From contig JBJMGS010000199.1 in the NCBI GenBank assembly GCA_045807785.1, forward strand, positions 1-53,973: a DNA stretch of 53,973 bases, written 5' to 3'. Source of the DNA: JAIVGV01 sp045807785. GTDB taxonomy: Bacteria > Acidobacteriota > Blastocatellia > Pyrinomonadales > Pyrinomonadaceae. The notes under the pieces were generated by a model, which saw only the letters and a list, made by a program, of their open reading frames with translations, made no database searches and had not been told where the DNA came from. Shown one piece after another: positions 8,639 through 14,406 of this stretch (its first letter is position 1; each line of letters begins with the position of its first letter). Both the position numbers and the translations under genes were made by a program.

Positions 8639-8757
8639 GCGATTAGATATTAGCCCTTAGCTGTTAGCAAAACCGGAATGCGAATCCGACACTCAACCGT
8701 CTGGCTGAAAGCTAACAGCTAATCGCTCACAGCTTCACTTACGACTTCTCGATTGAC
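8639..8757. repeat. Heptad-period intergenic element 3, running into the ribH 3' end
   Basis: Left arm words: gcgatta, gatatta, gccctta, gctgtta. Right arm words: ggctgaa, agctaac, agctaat, cgctcac, agcttca, cttacga, cttctcg, attgacg, attcacg. The core shares CCGTCTGGCTGA with other copies. The 7-bp period continues past the ribH stop codon (8735-8737) into the coding sequence, so the last residues of RibH (about NRQSRSRK) are encoded by repeat. Confidence 0.7.
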
Positions 8758-9247
8758 GATTCACGTCCTTATAAAGATTGACCAACTCGACGGCAGCCAT
8801 CGCCGCGTCGAACCCCTTGTTGCCCGACTTCACGCCCGCGCGATCAATCGCCTGCTCGACCGTGTCCGCCGTCACGACGCCGTACACGACCGGAATGCCC
8901 GAAGACATCCCGGCTTGCGCGATGCCCTTCGTCACCTCGCCCGCGATGTACTCGAAGTGCGGCGTCTCGCCGCGGATGAGCGTGCCGAGGCAGATGACGG
9001 CGTCGAACTTGCCGGAATGCGCGAGCTTCGACGCGATCAGAGGGATCTCGAACGAGCCGGGGACGCGGAAGTGCTCGACCTGACTTTCAGCCGCGCCGAG
9101 ACGCTCCAACGCGTCGAGCGCGCCCTCGACGAGCCGCGCCGTGAGCAGATCGTTCCAGCGGCTCGACACGACGGCGAAGCGGAACCCTTCGGCGTTCAAA
9201 CGTCCCTGATGCGTCACGGGCTGCACGATGGTTTCAAGCGACTCCAA
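8735..9247 (-). CDS. ribH: 6,7-dimethyl-8-ribityllumazine synthase
   Basis: 170 residues. Condenses 5-amino-6-ribitylamino-uracil with dihydroxybutanone phosphate, the penultimate step of riboflavin synthesis. Visible family motifs: FAVVSSRWND, VPGSFEIPL, GTLIRGETPHFEY with catalytic His97, and GVVTADTVEQA plus KGFDAAMAA. The frame has no ATG: an in-frame stop sits just before a TTG at 9247, so translation must start at that TTG or at a GTG (9226). The last residues NRQSRSRK are encoded by heptad repeat. A good promoter lies upstream (9274-9302). It is cotranscribed with nusB by position. Confidence 0.93.
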   Translation of the reverse strand: MESLETIVQPVTHQGRLNAEGFRFAVVSSRWNDLLTARLVEGALDALERLGAAESQVEHFRVPGSFEIPLIASKLAHSGKFDAVICLGTLIRGETPHFEYIAGEVTKGIAQAGMSSGIPVVYGVVTADTVEQAIDRAGVKSGNKGFDAAMAAVELVNLYKDVNRQSRSRK

Positions 9248-9273
9248 TCATGTTCGGGTGTGATGGCGATTCG

Positions 9274-9302
9274 AGTATAGGAAACGTAGTGACGAGTAGC
9301 AA
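9274..9302 (-). promoter_or_regulatory. Sigma-70-type promoter for ribH-nusB
   Basis: On the minus strand TTGCTA (9302-9297) is followed after 17 bp by TATACT (9279-9274), close to consensus and about 27 bp upstream of the ribH start. It lies between ribH and the attC-like site, so it probably belongs to the original chromosome. Confidence 0.6.
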
Positions 9303-9342
9303 GGAGGGGAAACGCATCTTCGGGGCTAAGTGGCATAAAACA

Positions 9343-9429
9343 TATACCGCCCGCATTAACCGGAGAGTAATCTAATAACGAAGATAAAAGAGCTGCTCAT
9401 TTCGAGTCCGGTTAAGTGCTTTGTTGGGC
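9343..9429 (-). mobile_element. attC-like recombination site of an integron gene cassette
   Basis: On the minus strand the site begins with GCCCAAC (9429-9423), which fits the integron core RYYYAAC, followed by AAAGCACTTAACCGG. It ends with CCGGTTAATGCGGGCG. The arms GCACTTAACCGG and CCGGTTAATGC are complementary except for one extra base, the kind of bulge attC sites carry, and enclose a 44-nt centre. The terminal GTTRRRY core is not intact (GGTATAT), which would be expected if a cassette had recombined into a non-attI site. It begins about 25 bp after the stop codon of the preceding gene on that strand. Total about 87 bp. Confidence 0.6.
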
Positions 9430-9454
9430 AGCGCATCAACTGAAACCCGTACAA

Positions 9455-9730
9455 CTATGAGTATCTCTTCCATCTCACCATCTTCACAACGAGATAAAAG
9501 AAGACATAAGTTACTGCCACATAGATAGTCACATCAATGCAAAGCGCAAGAATCATTTGTGGAAAATCATCAAACCCAAATGGAGACAGCTTCCAACCCG
9601 GCGCTAATATATACCAAACCAAATTCGACTCAACATTGATAGCGGACAGTAAAAACGGGACAAGGATCGACAGGATAAAACTTCCGAGAACCCACATGAA
9701 GCCGAGAGCTTTTGTATCTTGATTAGGCAT
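9455..9730 (-). CDS. Small low-GC membrane protein, probable integron cassette gene
   Basis: 91 residues from ATG 9730 (MPNQDTKALG). Two long hydrophobic regions: residues about 10-32 (FMWVLGSFILSILVPFLLS) and 60-82 (CIDVTIYVAVTYVFFYLVV), with an aromatic loop (WYILAPGWKLSPFGF) and a basic end (KMVRWKRYS). Base composition is clearly more AT-rich than every neighbour and codon choice differs (many ATA, AAT, TTT), which suggests recent transfer. It is followed directly by the attC-like site on the same strand, the layout of a mobile gene cassette, and starts 24 bp after the enoyl-CoA hydratase stop. Function unknown; no family recognised. Confidence 0.7.
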   Translation of the reverse strand: MPNQDTKALGFMWVLGSFILSILVPFLLSAINVESNLVWYILAPGWKLSPFGFDDFPQMILALCIDVTIYVAVTYVFFYLVVKMVRWKRYS

Positions 9731-9753
9731 ATGAAAGACGTGCAACACGTTGT

Positions 9754-10539
9754 CTACTTGCCTTTGAAGATCGGCGCGCGCTTTTCGAGGAAGGCGCGCG
9801 TGCCTTCGCGCACGTCTTCGGTGGCGAAGAGCCGACTGAAGAGTTCGGCTTCGAGGGCGAACCCTTCTTCGAGCGGAAGTCGCGCGCCCCGCGTGACGGC
9901 TTCGAGGCAGGCGCGGACGGCGAGCGGCGCGTGTTCGGTCACGGCGCGGGCGAGAGATTCGGCTTCCGCCAAGAGTTGGTCGGGTTCGGCGACGCGGTTG
10001 ACGACGCCGAGGCGCAGGGCTTCGTCGGCTGTGAGCGCGTCGCCCGCGATCATGGCGGCGAGGGCGCGACCCGTGCCCAACGCGCGCGCGAGCCGCTGCG
10101 TGCCGCCGTAAGCGGGGAGCACGCCGAGTCTCGTTTCGGGCAGGGAAAGCGTCGCGCCGCGCGAGGCGACTCGCAGGTGGCACGCAAGCGCGAGCTCGCA
10201 ACCGCCGCCAGCCGCCGCGCCGTTCAACGCCGCGATGACGGGCACGTTGCACAACTCAATCGCGTCGCACACTTCCTGTCCGCGCAGCGACGCGGCGCGC
10301 GCGCCCGCTTCGTCGAGCCCGACGAGTTCGGCGATGTCAGTGCCCGCGCAGAAAGCCTCGCGCTCCGCGCCGGTCAAAATCACGGCGCGCAGTTCGGCGC
10401 GCGCGCCGAGGCTCGAAAAAATCTCGCGCAAACGTTCGAGCATGGCGCGCGTCAGGGCGTTGCGCTTCGCGGCACGCTCGAGCGTGACGACGAGCAGCCA
10501 GCCGCGATCTTCGACGTTGATGGAAGAGTTATCGCTCAA
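9754..10539 (-). CDS. Enoyl-CoA hydratase/isomerase family protein
   Basis: 261 residues, standard crotonase length. The oxyanion-hole segments FCAGTDIAEL (about 63-72) and NGAAAGGGCELAL (106-118) are present, and both glutamates used by true hydratases are kept: Glu115 in GGGCELAL and Glu135 in LPETRLG. It therefore probably hydrates 2-enoyl-CoA to 3-hydroxyacyl-CoA. The neighbour at 11679-12569 is a 3-hydroxybutyryl-CoA dehydrogenase, the next step in beta-oxidation or a butyrate-type pathway. The frame opens with TTG, about 10 nt after the foot of a strong hairpin (10549-10578); no ATG is available nearby. Confidence 0.92.
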   Translation of the reverse strand: MSDNSSINVEDRGWLLVVTLERAAKRNALTRAMLERLREIFSSLGARAELRAVILTGAEREAFCAGTDIAELVGLDEAGARAASLRGQEVCDAIELCNVPVIAALNGAAAGGGCELALACHLRVASRGATLSLPETRLGVLPAYGGTQRLARALGTGRALAAMIAGDALTADEALRLGVVNRVAEPDQLLAEAESLARAVTEHAPLAVRACLEAVTRGARLPLEEGFALEAELFSRLFATEDVREGTRAFLEKRAPIFKGK

Positions 10540-10548
10540 ATTCTTGAC

Positions 10549-10578
10549 GGCGCGCGGCCCGATGTTAGGCCGCGCGCC
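10549..10578 (-). terminator. Strong GC hairpin between MBL-fold gene and enoyl-CoA hydratase
   Basis: GGCGCGCGGCC (10549-10559) pairs perfectly with GGCCGCGCGCC (10568-10578) around an 8-nt loop. It lies 26 bp after the MBL gene stop on the minus strand and just upstream of the hydratase TTG start. Only a weak T-rich stretch follows, so either termination or control of initiation is possible. Confidence 0.5.
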
Positions 10579-10603
10579 GTTCAGTTGATCGTCCGCGATG
10601 CGC

Positions 10604-11482
10604 TCAGGCTTGCGCGGCTCGGTGGCGGCTCGCGGGGACTTCGAAGTCGTAAGTCTCGCCGTGGCTGAGATAAATCATGCGCTCACTGAGTCCCGCCTCG
10701 GCAGCGGCGCGCTTGAAGTCTTCGAGCGGCGACTTGAAGACCTCGTAGTCGTTGTAATGGATCGGAATCACCTTCTTCGGGTTGACGATCCGCACGGCCT
10801 CGACGCCCTGCTCGGCGTCCATCGTCAACAGTATCCCCATGATGGTCGTGCCGCCGAGGTGGAAGAGACCGAGATCGATGTCCGGGTAGCGCTTCGGTAT
10901 CTCGTTGAGATCGTCGAAGACGAGCGTGTCGCCGGTGATGTAGAGGCGCAGGGCGATGCGCCCTTCGGCGGTCTCGAATTCGAGCATCGAGCCCATCACG
11001 GGCGGCAAGAACTTCTCGACGACCGGCGGCCCGTGCCGACCCGGCATCGACGTGACGCGCACGCACGCGCCGTTTTTCTCGACCGTCGCCGCGCCCCACG
11101 TGTCAAGCGCGACCGTCTGAGTGAAACCTTTGTCCTTGAGTTCCCCGGCGGCGTGCTCGGTCGTGACGATGGGCACGTCCTTGCGCAGCTTCTCTTCGGC
11201 GATGCGGTCGAAGTGGTCGCCGTGGTAGTGCGAGAGGACGACGAAGTCGAGCGGCGGCAACTGCTCGATGTCGAGCGCGGGGTTCGTCAGCCGCTCGGCG
11301 GTCAGGCCGTAGCCGAGGTGGACGTGGTCGCCCGCGTGCAGGAAGTTCGGGTCGGTCAGGATCGTGAAGCCCGCGTAGCGCAGGATGACGGTCGCCGTGC
11401 CGACGAAGTAGATCGAGCCGCGCGCGAAATCGGCGGCTGCGTCGGCGCCCGCCGACAGCGACAACACTCGCTCTGTGCTCAT
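10604..11482 (-). CDS. Metallo-beta-lactamase-fold hydrolase (UlaG-like)
   Basis: 292 residues. The metal-binding signature SHYHGDH (His85, His87, Asp89, His90) is complete, with further conserved positions MPGRHGPP, YITGDTLVF and VIPIHYNDYEVF. This is the pattern of the UlaG-like or UPF0173-like branch of MBL-fold metal-dependent hydrolases, which act on lactones or phosphodiesters; the substrate here is unknown. No signal peptide, so cytoplasmic. It lies between two fatty-acid-type genes on the same strand, but is separated from them by a hairpin on one side and a heptad element on the other, so an operon link is doubtful. Confidence 0.88.
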   Translation of the reverse strand: MSTERVLSLSAGADAAADFARGSIYFVGTATVILRYAGFTILTDPNFLHAGDHVHLGYGLTAERLTNPALDIEQLPPLDFVVLSHYHGDHFDRIAEEKLRKDVPIVTTEHAAGELKDKGFTQTVALDTWGAATVEKNGACVRVTSMPGRHGPPVVEKFLPPVMGSMLEFETAEGRIALRLYITGDTLVFDDLNEIPKRYPDIDLGLFHLGGTTIMGILLTMDAEQGVEAVRIVNPKKVIPIHYNDYEVFKSPLEDFKRAAAEAGLSERMIYLSHGETYDFEVPASRHRAAQA

Positions 11483-11595
11483 GGCAATTCCCCCCTCGTG
11501 TGTTCGTTCGTGTGCGCGGCAGCTTACCGCAAAAAGGGGACGCGTGCGCGGGCGACAAGTAACAAGAGTGCTGAATTTTCTTGTCGGGCGGGAAA

Positions 11596-11680
11596 GTGAG
11601 CAATGAGCGGTGAACCGTAAGCAGTAAAGACGAAGACAATATGCTTACTTCGACTGCTCACTGCTCACAGCTTACTGCTC
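11596..11680. repeat. Heptad-period intergenic element 4
   Basis: Different words from elements 2, 3, 5, 6 and 7 but the same period: left arm agtgagc, aatgagc, ggtgaac, cgtaagc, agtaaag; right arm ttcgact, gctcact, gctcaca, gcttact, gctcaca. The arms are inverted copies and the element ends at the stop codon of the 3-hydroxybutyryl-CoA dehydrogenase gene. Confidence 0.7.
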
Positions 11681-12569
11681 ACACCAGATTCATCGGCGTC
11701 GGGTTCTTCGGATCGGTGTAGTCGTAGAAGCCGCGCCCCGATTTGCGACCGTAGAGACCCGCCATGACCATGCGCTTGAGGAGCGGCGGCGCAGCGAAAC
11801 GTCGCTCGCGAAACTCCGTGAACATGATCTCGGAGATGTAATAAGTCGTGTCGAGGCCGACGAAGTCAAGCAGGGTGAGCGGCCCCATCGGGTGACCGCA
11901 ACCGAGCTTCATGCCGTTGTCGATGTCAACGATACTCCCTGCGCCTTCTTCGAGCGCGCGGATGGCGTCGAGGAGATACGGCACGAGCAGACGGTTGACG
12001 ACGAAGCCCGAACGGTCGCTCGCGCGCACGGGAACTTTACCCAGTTTTTTGCCGAACTCGACGGCCTGCTCGTAAACGGCGTCGTCGGTCAGGATCGTGC
12101 GGACGACTTCGACGAGCTTCATCAGCGGCACGGGATTGAAGAAGTGCAGGCCGATGAAGCGGCGCTGCCGCTCCTGAGAAGTCGCCGTCATCATCTCCGT
12201 GATCGAGAGCGAAGAGGTGTTCGACGCGAAGATCGTCTCCGGCTTGCAGAGCCGGTCGAGCTGGCTGTAGGTATCGCGCTTCGTGTCGAGGTTTTCGATG
12301 ATCGCCTCGATGATGATGTCGCAGTCCGAGAGGTCTTCAAACTTCGTCGTGCCTTTGAGCCTGCCACGAATCTGCGCCTGCTGCTCGGCGGTGATCGTAC
12401 CCTTCTCGGCGAACTTCGCGAGCGACTTGTCGATCCCCGCGAAGCCGCGTTCGCATAACTCGTCCGAGACCTCGCGCACCACCACGTCGAAGCCCGCGCT
12501 GGCGGCGGTCTGCGCTATCCCTGAGCCCATCAAGCCGCAGCCGAGCACGCCGACTTTCCTTATCTCCAT
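11679..12569 (-). CDS. hbd: 3-hydroxybutyryl-CoA dehydrogenase
   Basis: 296 residues. The N-terminal Rossmann motif GVLGCGLMGSGIA binds NAD(P). The catalytic-His segment GLHFFNPVPLMKLVEVV and FVVNRLLVPYLLDAI in the C-terminal dimer domain are typical. The end KSGRGFYDY is a family hallmark. It oxidises 3-hydroxyacyl-CoA, short chain preferred, in butyrate, beta-oxidation or polyhydroxybutyrate metabolism. It is a single-domain enzyme and not the FadB fusion; the enoyl-CoA hydratase at 9754-10539 would supply its substrate. The symbol is given in the family sense; paaH or fadB2 would describe the same type. Confidence 0.93.
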   Translation of the reverse strand: MEIRKVGVLGCGLMGSGIAQTAASAGFDVVVREVSDELCERGFAGIDKSLAKFAEKGTITAEQQAQIRGRLKGTTKFEDLSDCDIIIEAIIENLDTKRDTYSQLDRLCKPETIFASNTSSLSITEMMTATSQERQRRFIGLHFFNPVPLMKLVEVVRTILTDDAVYEQAVEFGKKLGKVPVRASDRSGFVVNRLLVPYLLDAIRALEEGAGSIVDIDNGMKLGCGHPMGPLTLLDFVGLDTTYYISEIMFTEFRERRFAAPPLLKRMVMAGLYGRKSGRGFYDYTDPKNPTPMNLV

Positions 12570-12643
12570 CTTACGATTCTCCTGTTGCTTAAAGTTTGAT
12601 TACCTGAAATCGCGACGCGAAGATCGCGCGGCGGGCGTCGGAC

Positions 12644-13990
12644 TCATTTCTGATTCGGCGACACATTTTGATTGCCCCCCGGCGTCGGGGCGCTGCCCTC
12701 GCCCGAAGACTTCTCGTCGTCCAGCACGATGCCGTACTTCGCGCCGTTAGACTTGACCCAGTCGTTCGAGCGACCTTCCCAGACGCCGAAGTCTGCTTCG
12801 ATCTTTTTGCGCGCTTCACGACCCGGCTGGGCGTCGCGCTCCGCCGAAGCGAGCGCGGCGTAGTCGCGCGCGCGCACGACAAGGATGCGCAAGTCTTTGA
12901 GGATGAGATCGCTCTCGGCGTCGAGCCCGTGCGCGGCGTCGAGTTTCGTCAGCGCGGCGTCCGCCGCTGCCTTGTCACCCTTCTCCAGCGCGGCGTGAAA
13001 GCCCACCTGCCCCGCGTTGATCCCTTCGATGAAGGTGTCGAGCGCGGCGGGCGTGGCAGGCGAAACCAGCGCCGCCCGCTGCGTATCGGCGAGGGTGCGG
13101 TGCCCGCTCTCGTAGTGGCGCATGACTTCGCCGAAGCCCGCGACGACGAGCGCGAGCGCGACGATCTGGAGCGCGTGCCACGTGACGGCGACCGAGCCAC
13201 GCTCGCCCGGTCGCTTGTAGCCGACGAAGAGGGCGAAGAGCATCCCGGCGGCTAAGCCCCCGATGTGCGCGGCGTTGTCAATGAAGGGGATCGTATAGCC
13301 GATGACGAGGTTGATCAGAATCGTCGGGAGCATCCCCAGACCGAAGGCGCGCTTGAAGCCGTCGGGCAACTCGTGCCGGAACTTGATGCCGAAGACGAAG
13401 AGCACGCCGACGAGCCCGAAGAGCGCGCCCGACGCGCCCGCCGAGGGGCCGTCGCCGCCGCGGAAGAGGAACTGTCCGAGTACGCCGGGCTTGCCGCCGA
13501 CGCTCGAAGCGAAGTAGCTCGCCGCCACGCCCGCCACGCCCGTCGCCACCCAGAAGAAGACGAAACGCGCCGAGCCGTAGAGCCGCTCGACGTAGGGCCC
13601 GAGCATGAAGAGGCTGTACATGTTGACGAACAGGTGCAGCACGCCGATGTGGAGGAAGACCGGTGTGACGAGCCGCCACCACTCGCCCTGATTGATCAGC
13701 GTGTTGAACTTCGCGCCGAAGAGGAGCAGCACGCGCGGGTCTTCTGTGCCCGACACGCCGCCGCCCTTGATGCACATCAGCAGGAAGATGAAGACGTTGA
13801 ACGTGACGAAGACGAACGTGAAGGTAGCGGGTCGCGCGAGCACTGTGCGCGCGAAGCGGACGGTCTCGTTGTCGTAGAGCTGGCGCGCGTCGCCCTGCCT
13901 CTCGTTGCGCTGCACGGAGGCTGCGGGCATCCCACACGCCGAGCAGGTGGTCTCGCCCGCGCCGACGAGCGCGCCGCAGTTGCGGCACAT
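12644..13990 (-). CDS. Rhomboid intramembrane serine protease with N-terminal zinc ribbon
   Basis: The frame is open from 14176, but the ATG at 13990 gives a protein starting MCRNCGALVG, so the zinc ribbon begins at once; 448 residues. Cys2, Cys5, Cys16 and Cys19 form a CxxC...CxxC ribbon. Six or so membrane spans follow with all rhomboid marks: WWRLVTPVFLHIGVLHLFVN, catalytic Ser187 in GASGALFG and catalytic His242 in AAHIGGLAAG. The remaining 150 residues are a soluble, charged C-terminal domain. Rhomboids cleave transmembrane segments of substrate proteins; the target is unknown. The ribbon-rhomboid-tail order is known in soil bacteria. The long upstream extension (to 14176) looks noncoding. 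Confidence 0.9.
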   Translation of the reverse strand: MCRNCGALVGAGETTCSACGMPAASVQRNERQGDARQLYDNETVRFARTVLARPATFTFVFVTFNVFIFLLMCIKGGGVSGTEDPRVLLLFGAKFNTLINQGEWWRLVTPVFLHIGVLHLFVNMYSLFMLGPYVERLYGSARFVFFWVATGVAGVAASYFASSVGGKPGVLGQFLFRGGDGPSAGASGALFGLVGVLFVFGIKFRHELPDGFKRAFGLGMLPTILINLVIGYTIPFIDNAAHIGGLAAGMLFALFVGYKRPGERGSVAVTWHALQIVALALVVAGFGEVMRHYESGHRTLADTQRAALVSPATPAALDTFIEGINAGQVGFHAALEKGDKAAADAALTKLDAAHGLDAESDLILKDLRILVVRARDYAALASAERDAQPGREARKKIEADFGVWEGRSNDWVKSNGAKYGIVLDDEKSSGEGSAPTPGGNQNVSPNQK

Positions 13991-14406
13991 CGTCGTGCGC
14001 CCGGCGTAACTGTTCGCTGGCTGCGGCTCGGACAAAATACCCCTCCGCGCGTCTCGCGCTGGACGCGCTCCGACTTCTCTTCGCTGGTGTTGGCTCGGGG
14101 GCGATTCTAACCCGAACCGCCGAAGGCTGTCATGCGCGGCGTCCTTCGCGTAACCGTTCGGCGCGCCGTCACCCACGTCCTGTCACGCACAGTCATCAGG
14201 CTGAACGAACTTTCAGATTGACCGGGCGTGACCGACAGGTTTTGTCTGAGGCTTGCCGGAGAATGCGAAAAAGGCGCGGAAAAATCGTCTCAACCGCCAT
14301 CGTGCCGGGCGGCACGGGAGTTGTTTAGTGATTCGCGCGGCAATTTCTCAACAGGCGTTGAGCCTTTTGCTAAAACCCCCTCGCCGCCAACGGAGTGATG
14401 ATAGGA

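Noticed and set aside
12644..14176. Longer rhomboid start at 14176
   Set aside because: The 62 extra residues are Arg/Gly-rich with no conserved pattern, and the zinc ribbon begins at the ATG at 13990.
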